Shown here one piece after another: positions 52,002 through 64,000 of a stretch of 64,000 nucleotides of DNA; the first letter of the stretch is position 1, and each line of letters begins with the position of its first letter. The position numbers and the translations under genes are program-made. This stretch comes from Tyto alba (Eukaryota; Chordata; Aves; Strigiformes; Tytonidae). The stretch is taken from contig NW_024881279.1 in assembly GCF_018691265.1 (NCBI RefSeq), positions 6,353,243-6,417,242 on the forward strand. Reading direction: 5' to 3'. The notes beneath the pieces are model-generated. The model was not told the origin of the DNA. It made no database searches and saw nothing but the letters and a program-made list of their open reading frames with translations.

Positions 52002-55000
52002 CAATTACAATATGTTCTTTTATGCCATCATTCTTATTTAGCAAGCTCTGTTCCATGCCTCTCAAAGCACATCTTGATCGTAGCCTCCTTTCCTATAGAA
52101 ACAAATTTTACACCATTATGCTTCTGTCTGTTTGACCCCAATAACATTTCAGCCACCGGCCAATCTTTACCAAATTTGAAAGAATAAATGCCTCACAGAT
52201 TATTACACTCATATCTTTAGGAGAACAGTGGCTGGCTAGAAGACAGAAATCCAAATTGCCACCCCCACAGAAAGGTGCCACATGCAGCACTACGTGCTTG
52301 GTTCTGCACTACCTGAACAGAAGATGCACAGCTTCAGACTAGCAAGAGCATGTGCTGCCTTTTGCCCAGGAAGGGTGTCAGAGCTTCAGAGAGATGCCAC
52401 TGAAGTTTCGCCTCAACATTTGGGATTCTTTGAAGTTAAAAAAACAAACAAGCAAACAAAAAAGTGTCTGCACACAAGTTGCCACCCTGTGGCCCCATTA
52501 CACTGTTGCAAATCTGACAAAACCTTTGCATTCATGTAGGCAAGAATGGCATTTTTAAACATTTATGACACTTTTTCCAGGTTGAAATGGCCTATGGGGC
52601 AGAGTGAAAACAAAGTGAGAAGAAGATGACAAAACATCACCACTGACAGAAAGGTCTTTTAACCAAAACATTATCTTGGGACTTACAAACGATTATGGTC
52701 TAATTATGGCAAGTCCTCCAAGCCCTGCACCTCCTTTACTCATTTCCTCCTCCTGTTCCCCGTGCACAGATTGTGTGGGGCAGGGGCTGTTTTACAAGAT
52801 GCACAGTGGCCAAAACAGTAGAGCCATCTTCTTACTTGCACTTCTGGATTTTAATGGAAGTAAAATAGGATTTGGCTTTCAGGAGAAAAATCATTCTTCA
52901 CATTCACAGACTCAGCTTTTTCTTTGTTTTATCTCAATTCCCCACATTCCCCAGGCTCATCACTGTAGATGGGTGATAAACCAAGCTACTAGTTACATAT
53001 GAAGAAGTTTGCTTCATCATATAAATATTTGGGTTTATTCTTCATGGTTTTGAATAGTACTCTGAGAGGAGAGGAAATCCATAGCAAACCTTTGAGTAAC
53101 CTCACAACAAAGGATCAGATGGACTGCAGATGTACTTAGTAGAACCTCATAGGCTCCATAAATATAAAACAAAACTGTCCTTTCAATTCTGTCCTAATAA
53201 GACACTTAAAAATGTTTCACAATGGCAACCTTAGAATTATCTTGTCTGCAATCATTCACTTTTAAACAAGGTTCCTTTGGCATATAGCTTCATTTCCATG
53301 CAAATGCACTGACTGATGTCTTTTATTTCATTTCATAGGCTTGTCTGTTATTTACAGGCTTTTTACATAATGTGATGGAATTGGCACCTGTGTGCAGCTA
53401 TTCTCTGTGCAGAATTCATTTCACCCCCATACCTAGTGAAGAAAACTTGTTAATTCATGGAGATGATAGGGCAATAACAGCTACATGAATCAGTACTTCC
53501 AACCAGGAATGGCTACTAGAGTCAGAAGAAGCTTTCAAAGTTTGGGGTCCCTCTAAAGGGAATCGCTTACACCCTCTTGCCAGCTCCATTTTTAGGTTGG
53601 AGTTTTCTGCAGTGTTTACTTCCCCGAAGGCAGAACCGCAGTGTCGGGGGCGGCTCGGAGAGGCACGGCTTTCCCAGGCGCCGCTTCTGTAGTGACTGTT
53701 GCGCAGCCGCCAGCTCCACAAACTCCCAGGCCATGGTTACACCTCCCCAGCACATTCAAATCTCTCTCTCTTGCCCTCAAAACAGGCCAAGAGATTTGTC
53801 TGTTAACAAACAACAAAATCACTGCTTCTGGGACTAAAATCATTTGGATGGTACAGTTGTGTCAGATGATCCCATGCTTTAATTTCTACCTGGAAGCCAT
53901 CTCAGGACTTGCCATCATTAGGAAAACCCACCCCATGACCATAGTCTGATCATAGTCCCGTATTTCCTCAAGTAGTTGGCCCATGGAAGCCATTTAATCC
54001 ACATTATACTGGGGGGAGGGTGGGGGGGAGAGTGAGGGTGTGGTTGTGTTTTGTTTGTTTTTCAAGTAAATGCAACCACTGTTTTCTTACACACAAGAAG
54101 TAAATCTAGGCAATAATAAAATTCAAGAAGTTTTGTGTGGATCAAAACGAGAAAGGAGATCCCAGAACAGTCCTCAGAGCCAACTGTGCTGTTCTTCTGG
54201 AATTATCCTCAACAAAATTATCTAGCTGCCATCCCCTCTCCTTTTAAGTAACTCTGCAGGAATTTAACTGCAGCTACTACCTCACAGTTCATACCCATTT
54301 CCATTGCCTCTTGGATGGATTCCACTGCTAAAGGAGCTCTCTTTGTCTGCAGAAATGAATGCCAAACAGCCTGGATTTTGGGGAAGGGGCTTGACTCTGA
54401 AGTGGCATGGAAGGAGCTGAGCTTAATGAAATCGAAGGAAGAGGCAAACACTCCCAGGAGCCCAGACCCTAGAAGAGACTCAGGAAGATTCTGCAAGAAA
54501 ATGGAGATAGAGTTTACAAGCCTCAGAGTAGATTGCAACAGCATGAAAATATACATATGTTTTTAACTCAAAGCACTGTGGAAACTATCTGGGCTTTCAG
54601 AGAAAAAATTCTGTTTGAGCATCATATCTTCATAGGACATTTTTACAAAGAAAAAAAGGCACAGGAACCATTTCATATTTAACTCTCACAGGAGAGAAAT
54701 CCACATACACACTGCAGCAATGCCTCCAGAGGTAGCAAATATGGGCTCTCCTTGCAGGAACACAAGGCCATCAGGTGCCCAGGATGTTAGTGAGGGACCC
54801 CAAGCCACCTGATGTAAGATGCAGTTAGGTCTTAGAGCAAAGAGCATTAAAGAGCCCAAGACTGTGGGCTGCTCCGAGAACACGGCCGGTCTGTGGCTTC
54901 GCCGCAGGATGGGCGCTTTACATCCTCGCTGGGCGGTTGTAACTTTATTCTTTTGAGGAACTCCAAAGTAAAGGTCAGAGAGACCTCCCCAACCTGTGGG

Positions 55001-55927
55001 AGGATAATCAGTCAGCAAATAACCTCTTTTAAGGTATCCAGGCCTAACATTCCACTATTTGTAAAGAATAGTTTTATCAGTCAACCTAGCAAGGCTGTCA
55101 CCATGGCATGATAGCCTGTCCAGCACACATTTACATTTTTGCATTCCAGATGGCTTGAGGTGTCTTATTGCTTCCAGCTTTTTATTCACAGACCTTTCTG
55201 ACCGTGTGACCAGGTCAAGTTCTCACTTACACCAAACGCACTGTGCAGTCCTGCGCTGCTTAGAAATCAGACTTAAAGATCTCCTCCTTGGGACTTGTAT
55301 CATTCATTTCAACCAACATCAAATATCTGTCTAAAACACCCTACACTTCCTCCTGAAATTGGCTCTCAATAGGGCTATTCCCGCAGGCACCGTCTGTCTC
55401 CAGCTCTTTGTCTCGGGCCGGAGCAGGGAGGAACTGTGGAAAATGTCACACTCCAGCAGTTTTGAAAGCTGCCGCCCGGGTTAGTGACCATAAACGTGAT
55501 CCTAAGGGAGCACATTCTCCTGGGCATCCACAGCCCTTGGGCGCTGCAGAACCTCCTGCTGACCAGTGTCGGATCCCGCACTTATCAGGAAGAAAACCCC
55601 AAACCTAAGGCATACGAGGGTATAACCATATTTTGAAGTGCTCTTTATTAACTAAAACCAGCTAAAACTTTGCCCATGTTTAGGTGTGCATACAAAACCA
55701 TTGACATGTTACACTTAAACGTCAGCTGAAGTAACTGAAATCCTGTGACTGACTGGGAACAAAAGATTGCTGGCTTCTAATTAAAGATGAAGGTGAGACT
55801 CCTTTAAAAACTGGCCAAAGAATTAGTAATGAATTCAAAAGCGAAATCTGAGTTGACTGAAAGGTCGTCAAACACAGGGAGATAATTACTGCATGATGTT
55901 CCAGGAGACCCAAACTCTGACACTACA

Positions 55928-55934
<7 letters not shown>

Positions 55935-55963
<29 letters not shown>
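55935..55963. repeat. Poly(A) tract
   Basis: An A run of about 29 bases, preceded by T7, with no recognised element body. Confidence 0.9.
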
Positions 55964-55966
<3 letters not shown>

Positions 55967-56588
55967 GTGCTAGAAGCTTTTGATGAACAATAACAAAAAG
56001 TTTCTTTCTTCCCAGCCCCATCATGCAAACAGACCAGGCAGGGAGATACTGAGGGCATCATGCAAGAAAACCCCAACAAGCACATGAACATGAGTATCCT
56101 GTTAAACCTTGCAACTTTATTCACTGAAATACAGGACAAATCAAATATTTCATGGGAAAAGTAACTTTTTTTTGTTAGTATTATTTACTTTGCTGACTAA
56201 TCAATTTACAGAGTTGATTAGCTTTTGCATATGCAGCTTTGAGTCCTTGTCCCTTTCCAAAAGGAAAATATACAGTGTCCTAAGATCTAGGAGTACGCAA
56301 GTAGTGTTAAAAGGCTGTGTGGTTTTAGTGTTAAAATAATTCCAATATGTTTTTGCATGGAGAGGAACTGCAGAAGCTGTACAAAAAGCATTTGAGAATA
56401 GCAACAGCAAGTTATGAACAAAAGCAAATCATGAACAAAGAAAAATCATAAACAGTCAAATTAATATAAATCAAATCAAGAGTCACAGTACATTTGCTGC
56501 TAAGAAATAATAGCTGCTTTTTGTATTCTTGGAAAAGCTCAAAAAAATCAACTGCTAGCTTAATAATTAATAAGGCTTTAAAAACATA

Positions 56589-56660
56589 CAGAATGACTGA
56601 ATCACTGAGGATGGTGAGGGACCTCTTAAGATCATCTAGTCTAACCCCCCCTTCTCAGTA
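56589..56660 (-). mobile_element. Ancient CR1-like 3'-end scrap (weak)
   Basis: The phrase GAATGACTGAATCACTGAGG followed by GATCATCTAGTCTAACCCCC resembles a diverged reverse-oriented LINE 3' end (AGAATCAT, then GATCATCGAGTCCAACC). Boundaries are approximate. Confidence 0.45.
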
Positions 56661-59600
56661 AGATATAAAGCTTTTTCTGAAGTACAATCATAAATTTACC
56701 TAATTAAAACTTCAACAGAAAACTGCTCCTAGGAGATCTGGCCATGGAGGAGCTGTGAGGATGCGCGCAGCCATGGCGTTTCTGCCATGGCACATCACTT
56801 AACCACTGCTGATCTTGATGGCAAACAGTGCCGGTTCCAGTTCCGTATCTCCCCACCCTGGAGGATTTTTGTTTGTTCTCTACCCCAGTCCATGTTGCTG
56901 ACAAACCGGGAGCTGAATTTTCTCAAAAAAATCAAAATCCCCCGGTGGAGGCCACTCTGGCCACCAGCACAAAGGCAGCTGTCGGGGAGGCAGCAGTGAG
57001 CAGACACGATGGGGAGCCACCAGTGAAGCAGGCAGGAGCTTGCTATGTCTGGGCAGATGTGCAAAGCAAAAAGTAATTTTTTTTTTTCTTTTTTTCACCC
57101 AACAGAAACAACCATGGCTGAAATCAACAGAAATGAGTTTTCTGCCCACTTCATCTGTGGGATCATGATGGCTTTGGAAGTTAATGTTTCAGTACATGGT
57201 ACAGATATAGAAAAAGAGACCAGCAGAACTGCCCTAGATGACCAGAATCCAGAGATCCTGCAAATGAATGTCATCTACGTTTTATATTAAATATGTCTGG
57301 AGGATGCTTGTCAAATTTGATCTTCAGGAATATGTGTCAACCCTTTATACTGACTTTGTTTTACCTTTAGAGCAATCGAACTGATCCCTGAGGCAGGTAT
57401 TACTCGCACATCACCTTTAACACAATCAGATTAGCGCTGTGTTTACTCTAAAAGCTGAAGCCTTGGTGCTGTGGCGAACTGAATGCCCAGCATTGAAATG
57501 AGATTGCCTGAGCAGAGCACGCAGCCTGGCCCCCGTTTTCAGCCCCGTCTTGGAGAGGACCATGCTCACCATATGGTGCTCCTGCTACGGCTGTGCTATT
57601 TCTAGCTTCAAACACTGGAATTGGAACGGACAGATTTAAAAATAGCGCTTTGATCCTGCCAAGACGTCTGCTGACCACACTGTAGACCTTTTTTGCTAGT
57701 AGTTGAACCAGCATCGTGCCATGAAACCTTCAGAGGAACCCTGTTAGTCCCTGCATCATACAGGTTCACACACATTGCTTTTCCTTACCCGATTCCTTAG
57801 GCCTACTTTTATCTCCGTTGTTTTCTCTCCTGCTCCTCTTGCAAACCTGTGTGCCTGAATTTGAATGTGCTTTGACTCTGACGTTATTTATCCAGTCAGA
57901 AAGAAAGCAAACTTATACTGTAGGCAAGGAGTCTTTCACTTCTCAAAAACCTCATTCTACCATTTACCCAACACTCACCATCAGTGCAAGGTGCTACCTC
58001 TGCAGCACAAACAGACCTCCCAAGGACTGGCCAGTCCTCTGCCCACCACCCCACACTCACTCCTCTGGGCACAGCTTCCAGTCAAAGTCTGGTGGAAAAA
58101 GAGGTATTGATGAGTCTTTCTCATCCAAAGTTGACCACATCCCAGTGTCAGCTTTAGGTAACACTAAAAAGAAAATAACGGTTTACCTAAAAGCATTAAT
58201 TTCTACATAAATTGTCTGGATTTCTAGTTAACAGACTTCTAAGGATTGTTTAGTAGACTACACACTCTTTTCAAAGCAAATGATCAGGCCTGTATAAAAA
58301 CCATTCTTTTTACTGTACTGTTCAGCATTTAGATTAATCTACTAACTAGTTTTAACATCTCAGCAGCTGTCCTCCTGCAAAAATGAACACTTTGCAGTCC
58401 TAGTCAAAAAGCCTTGAAAGGCTTCAGTATTCACAGGGGGGTGACAGGGATACAGGGATCCTTTGCACAGTGACTAACCATCTTAAAACCCCACAGCTGT
58501 AGCAAAGACAGAAATCTGGCTTGTGTTGCACTCACTTCAGTGCACCGAGTACATCATAACTGAACCACTTGGTGTGTAGGATCAAAGGTAGGAAATGTGT
58601 CATTATCCGGGATGGCTACGGAGAGAGGAAGGTTTCAGCCAGATTGAGTTTCCAAAAAACATGTAGTAAATGGATTACTCCTGTCTCAAAGCTCATCACC
58701 CATTTCTGGCTACACCAGGACAGAGAGTCCTCCAGTGCTCAGCTTGCTCTACCTGGATTTTCAGTTTCCCTCTCCCTCCTTCTCTCTACCACTCCTGTAC
58801 TTACTCAGAAAGAGCAAAGATGATGTTTCTGGATTTAAACCGTGGCAAAGTGTCCAGTTTGGACCAACATCCTTGCAATCTCTAGCTCAACATAAGCTTA
58901 ATATTTTACAGCAAAAAATAGTTCAAAGAAAAAAAGGTTATTTACTTCTCACCCTTGAAGTTTTCCTAATTTGGCTATCTGAATACTTGTGTTTCTATAT
59001 GCAGCAAGTGTCTCTTGCACAAACACAGCTTCATTTACAAGGACTATGAAACAGGCAAAAAGAGGTAATTCTCATAAACATAAAACAATCTAGATGAGCC
59101 TATCTTCCTTCAACAACAGTACCAGTGAGGATATTCTGAGATCCTTGAAGAAGCAAACATTTTCCAGTACTTGAGAACACCACAGTTGCAGCTAATGTGT
59201 TCCAGGAAGAGAAGTGAGATTTCCAAATTCAGTTTTTAGCTACTGCCTCTGATCTTCACTGATCTACTTGCACACTTGGATGCTGGGAAGCAGCAAAGGA
59301 GCGGGGAAGGGTGGGGATCAATGTGCAAAAATAAAACCTCCAAACAAAACCCTAAAGGGCTATAATCCCAGACAAGGCTTGGTTCTTCAGATTGAAAAGC
59401 AGCATATAGAAACCACCCTATATTCATGTGTTCTGTAGAAACAATCTCCCTAAGTCTCCACTTGTGCAAGGCATAAATTAATATTCTTTGGGCAGTGGTC
59501 CTTGGATTTATTTACTTTTTTGCCCACTACTCCATATAAAGCAAATCTTCCTGCTGTATAGCAATGCAAACTGGCCAGGCATTAGCACAGGATTTACTAC

Positions 59601-60450
59601 TTTTTTCAGTAAAAGGCAAAGTTGGTGGAAATTCTGAAATAGCCTACAGAAAAACAAGGCAAACTCTGCAGAAAGAAGCAATAGCTGATATTGCTGGAAA
59701 AGAGTCTTTCTGGAATTACCAACCTTTCTCCAGATCAGATGCAGTAACATCTGCTAGAAAAGCCTGCAGTTCCTTTTTGGACACAACTCATGGCTCAGAA
59801 AGTCTCTGAGGCTATCTTGAGCCAAGTCACTAACTCCTCACTGAGCCTACCCAACACAACTGAAGCCTGTGGTTTCATTTGAGGGCAGCCTTTCTGAAAG
59901 GCACAAAGTGGAGTTTGCTGCATCAGGATGGTGTTTTTCAACCTTATCAGAAAGGATGAGAACAAATGCTGTCAACTTTGGGACACAACAACCATCAAGA
60001 GCTAGACTTAGTTGAGTGACTTGACACTAGAATGCAAAAGGCGCTGCATGTCCTCTTCAGCTCTCTTCCGACGTAGATAATTCAGCTGGAATTTATAGTT
60101 TGTACAGATTAAAACCAACTAGCACAGAAGACACTCAACGTTTCAAGAATACCTTATGAAGAATTTTAAAGCGTAATACCCCATACTTCTGGCATGACAA
60201 GGACTCCAGAAAGAAGGATTTGTCAAACGTATAAAAGGAAGTAGTCCCAGGAACAGCAATACCCCGCTGATGTAGTGACCACGACCGCATCCTCCTGCAG
60301 GGGACCTAAGAAATTCAGATGCAGGGCCTGCTTTCATATCATTCTCCTGGAGCCAAATTCAAGCCTGCTTTTCCTTGTCTGTTGTTTACTCCATATACGT
60401 GCCAAATTACATTAACGTGAAGGATCCCTGAAATTCCATCTCACTAATGT

Positions 60451-60995
60451 AGAATCATAGAATCACAGAATCCCAGGTTGGAATGGACCTCAAGGATCAT
60501 CTGGTGCAACCTTTCTTGGAAAAAGCCCAGTCTAGACAAGATGGACCAGTGCCCTGTCCAGCTGAATCTTAGGAGTGTCCAATGTTGAAGAATCCATCAC
60601 CTCCCTGGGGAGATTATTCTAGTGGCTGATTATTCTTATTGTGAAAAGTTTTCCTCTTGTGTCCAACCGGAATGTCCCCAAGAGTAACTTCCACCTATTA
60701 CCCCTCATGTTTTCCATGAGAATCCTTGTAAGAAGGGAGTCTCCATCTTTTTTTTAGCCACCTTTTAAATGCTAGGACATGGTGGTAAGGTCTCCCCTAC
60801 ACCTCCTCTTCTCAAGGCTGAACAAACCCAGTTCTCAGCCTTCACTTATGTCAGGCTTCCCAGCCCATTGATCATCTTCATGGTCCTCCTCTGGACCCTC
60901 TCCAACCTGTCCACACCTTTTTTGTATAGCAGGGACCAAAACCGAACACAGTATTCCAGGTGCAGCCTGACAAGTGCCGAGTAGCACATAGTAAA
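60451..60995 (-). mobile_element. CR1 LINE 3' fragment, minus strand
   Basis: The left end AGAATCATAGAATCACAGAA is the reverse complement of the CR1 terminal octamers. It is followed by CAGGTTGGAATGGACCTCAA and CTCCCTGGGGAGATTATTCT. The segment ends near 60.99 kb with the phrase GTATTCCAGGTGCAGCCTGA, also characteristic of CR1. It holds only the 3' UTR and final coding residues. A frame through it has no independent meaning. Confidence 0.92.
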
Positions 60996-63900
60996 ATATG
61001 CTATTGATTAGTGTCTGTCCTGTGTCAGGATTTGTCAGCAAGATGCTGTGAAGGACACGCAAATGAAGTGAGGCACTCTTCAGAGATGTTCTGCATCAGA
61101 AAGGGAAGGCTCAGAGAGCTCAGCAGCTAACTGCAGTTCATGAAGGGATACGTACGCTTTGGTAATTGAGATTATTCCGGTTTCCCAAACCAGACGGCTG
61201 ATTGATCTGATATTACAGAGCGCATAGCCAAACATAAGCGGTTTGTCACACTTCATTACACAGTCTACTTCCATGTCTAGTTGAACATCTTCAGATCCGC
61301 TGGAGAAAAAAAAAAGTAAAAAAATAACAAAAATACATTACTCCCAAAACTATCAGAAGATACAGGTACTTGTTAAAAACTAAGTCTTGAACCTTTTTAG
61401 GGAAATCAGTGTACTTCCAATGTGATAAGTCAACTTTTCCCAGGCAAGTATTTTGCTCTTCAAATACTTCCAAACTGTGAAATTATTGGATATAGCAAAG
61501 AAAAGACATTTGCATGTCAAGTGCCTCATTTTAAGTGTAATGAAAGGTCAGGACAAACTCAGCTCTGGAACCCTGCCCAGGTCTACTTATTCTGCTTTAC
61601 TTCCTAGCAGCACATGTTTGTTTGGGCAGCCTGGGAGCACGAGCAATCCCTTTCTGCATGTTACTGGGAGAACCTGCAACACTTCCTGCATGAGCACTGT
61701 GTCAACTCTTCTTCCCAAGCAGCCCAGACCTCTCAGTTTGCCAATCTGCCACACCTTACACCAACACTACTATAAAATGTAGTGAAAGCATTCAAACACT
61801 GCATTATCAATGAATTTATACAGATGCATTTAGACAAAATCTTAAGAGAATCCAAACCTGCTGAGCTTCGTGCCTGAGCTGTCTGACAAGTTCCACTGTC
61901 ACGCTTGCCATTCTGCTAGTAAATCTGCAATTTCCACATATTTTTCTCCTGGTGGCCTCCATGTAAATATGTAGAGCCTGAATTTATGAAACAATCAGGT
62001 TTTTTCTTTGCTCAGTTTTGAAAAGAAGGAAGAAAAATAACCAAAATTCTTTCCCCATCTCATTCTTTTATTGTATTGACATTTTGTCTTTTTATCTCTG
62101 GAGACCAGACTTAAAGTTCCAACTAAGTCACAAGGCTTGATGGAATTGCTTCAGTCTCTAGTAATTATTTGTCCACATCATAAAACCATTATCGCACAAT
62201 CTGTCATTATTAGCCATTACTGTTTGGCCAAGGCAGCAGGTTGTATTGGTCATATCTGAAGTACAGGCTGGGTTGGGCAACTTAGATAACACAGCAACTA
62301 CCCACACAAGGCATACCTTTAGCTAGGAGAGTTGTTCACTTTTTTGAAAAAGAACTAAATCAACACAAAGTTGAAGAGGAGTGGTTATTTTATTGGCATA
62401 TTTCCTGCTAGTGTTTCATGGGTACGAACTATTTTTCGCTTTGCAGAAAATCAAGGCAGTATTATGCTTAGATTGTATGTAATTAATTTTTCATACTAAA
62501 AACCTTCTCAATGTCTTTCAGCTGATACATGGCCATTTAGAAACCAGAAGGTATCAGTCAGAAAAAAACCAAAGCCCTCATTTTTGTTCACTGAGCCCCC
62601 TTTTTACCTGTGGCCTTAGTAGTCAAATCATATTCTATACCTTTGAACAGAGATGTCATTTAAGAGAAGCACGAATCTTTATGATTTTAATGCATTTCTC
62701 TAGCCTTCAGAATTCTTCTTTCCCATTCAAGCCATTACTCCCGGGGGTAAAATACAGGAGCACAGAATATTAACTTCGAGTTATCTTTTGCTAGGTCATC
62801 TTCATCATCATCTAACTCGGTGCCATTGAGAAAGATGCACAGGGAAACTGAGTCTGGGTCTGCTGTGGCTCCCATTGTCACCTTCAAGGTACAGTTTGCC
62901 ATCCGGCAGAGGAAGAGCCTCCCCACCAGGACAGCTGAGCAAGGAACAGAGCACGCTGCCAAATCCAGCACAACCACAATCAGACTCTTTGTCAATGCCA
63001 GAGCAGAGAGGAGCAAAGCCCCCGTTCTCCCTCTGCACCGGTGAAGCCTGGGCTTACACAAACAGTGCAAAGGCATTTCTGCCCTCTTTATGCCAGGCTA
63101 CCCGCTGGCTAACATTTGCCAGAATGTCAGAGGGAAAGGAAAAAGAGGGCTCCTTAATTATAATCCTTCTGTTGTTTGACTCAGGGGTTTTATTAAAAGG
63201 GAAAAAGCATAGAGAGCAGCTAATCAGCTGCTCCTAACAAATGAAGTTCTGGAGATTGATTTTTCAAGTGATTAGCAGTGCAAACACACATTTTCACAAC
63301 TCAAAATCTTTGCATTTTTATCCAACAGCTATTTTCATTAACCAGGAAAGGATCAAAGAGGGATAGTTAGCCAATACTAGCCCCCAGCACTAATGGCTTT
63401 AATACCACAGCACACAGATGTAAAAACCTATATTGCAGCTTTGTTTCCATAGTCCCAAGAGCTCCACAGGTCCCATATGCAGTTTTAATTAGAAGAAAAA
63501 GCTGTTGCTGTACCTTTGCACATACGATTCTTTTATGACAAAACATCACTTGCTGGACAAAATGCCAAGCCATTCACCATCTCCAGCAGCATTTATCACC
63601 GTTCCCATGCTCGAGGTAGAAGCTCTAATGACAGAGCAAAGCAGCTGCCAGCAACTTGTGGGCTGAAAGAGGAATTGGAATAGTTTAGAGAAAGATGATA
63701 TACCCTGAAAGTAGCTAACAATAAGCATGGTGGCATCAGACAGCCTCTATGTTTGTTGTGCTTCTTTCCATACCTGCTAGTCCTTTGAGGTATCAAGAAC
63801 TTGCAGCTGACTGTACTGTTAGGATCAGGGGCGCTGGGTGCTCAGCACTCACACAATTCACTTCCAGGTAAAGCCAAACCACAAAATTACAGTCAGAGAA

Positions 63901-64000
63901 CCTGTTGTATATATCACTAACAAGATTTAGTCTAAACCTCCAAAAAGGACCGCTTTAAATAAAATCATCATTTGTCTACTATTTGTCTAATTTTCTGAAG
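60996..64000. other. Right-hand spacer
   Basis: Apart from the candidate exon at 61156-61299 and a suggestive frame at about 62735-62900, I see no recognisable gene, RNA or repeat family. The sequence is mostly AT-rich, with a CpG-containing island-like patch near 62.74-63.05 kb. Confidence 0.5.
61156..61299 (-). other. Unassigned candidate coding exon
   Basis: On the minus strand a strong acceptor (T10, then CTCCAG, AG at 61301-61300) is followed by 144 open bases and a GTACGT donor at 61155. The segment is exactly 48 codons in length and phase-symmetric (phase 1). Its frame reads GSEDVQLDMEVDC, then VMKCDKPLMFGYALCNIRS, then ISRLVWETGIISITKA, with several CpG-containing codons that would normally decay in noncoding DNA. 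I do not recognise the family. It could be one exon of a minus-strand gene to the right of NPY6R, or a chance splice pattern. Confidence 0.3.

Larger units (their letters stand above)
52002..60450. other. Intergenic spacer right of the LTR
   Basis: This is mixed AT-rich sequence with local CpG-richer patches near 53.65, 54.9 and 55.4-55.6 kb, an A29 run (55935-55963) and an old CR1-like scrap near 56.6 kb. Exon-like patterns occur on the minus strand near 54.22-54.49 kb and on the plus strand near 57.11-57.29 kb. I do not recognise any family, so these are described as findings rather than genes. MYOT, the next gene in mammals, was searched for by eye and not found. Confidence 0.5.

Noticed and set aside
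51483..52187. 234-codon frame overlapping the LTR
   Set aside because: It crosses the LTR U3-R-U5 signals and runs out of the element into flanking DNA; no retroviral protein motif is present.
1..64000. CRISPR arrays, operons, ribosome binding sites or other prokaryotic systems
   Set aside because: The window is clearly vertebrate nuclear DNA with introns, CpG islands and LINEs; no regular repeat-spacer pattern is present.

Overview
This window is vertebrate nuclear DNA, most likely from a bird. The main reasons are several CR1 LINE copies with the typical avian 3' end (ATTCTATGA-type octamers), a solo retroviral LTR, compact intergenic spacing, and the gene set. It carries the conserved neighbourhood KLHL3 (- strand) - HNRNPA0 (- strand) - NPY6R (+ strand), the same order and orientation as on human 5q31. 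Most of the sequence is intronic or intergenic and AT-rich. Two CpG islands mark the KLHL3 and HNRNPA0 promoters.

Layout. 1-14.3 kb: the 5' part of KLHL3 on the minus strand. Three coding exons were read directly (13867-13880, 5972-6088, 2964-3070) with matching splice sites and phases. They give residues 1-80, running from the N-terminus into the BTB domain. The rest of the gene lies beyond the left edge. The promoter CpG island (about 13.65-14.34 kb) contains a GGGGCC tract just 5' of the start codon and a CATC-type microsatellite at its outer edge. 14.4-26.9 kb: spacer with one degenerate CR1. 26.9-29.3 kb: the intronless HNRNPA0 gene, with 3' UTR, CDS and a CpG-island promoter carrying three CCAAT boxes, a GC box and a YY1-type site. 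29.3-44.7 kb: spacer with a long but broken CR1 (33.56-35.33 kb) and candidate NPY6R 5' UTR exons. 44.7-45.85 kb: an intact single-exon NPY6R coding sequence. 45.9-64 kb: spacer with a solo LTR (50926-51997, flanked by AAGG), another CR1, homopolymer tracts and a few unassigned exon-like stretches, the best being 61156-61299 on the minus strand.

The three genes are not known to share a pathway. KLHL3 is a CUL3 substrate adaptor that directs WNK kinases to degradation, HNRNPA0 is a nuclear RNA-binding protein, and NPY6R is a neuropeptide Y family GPCR. Their proximity reflects old vertebrate synteny rather than co-regulation. I see no convincing new biological system. The most useful items to check are the intact NPY6R, the unassigned minus-strand exon near 61.2 kb, and the LTR.
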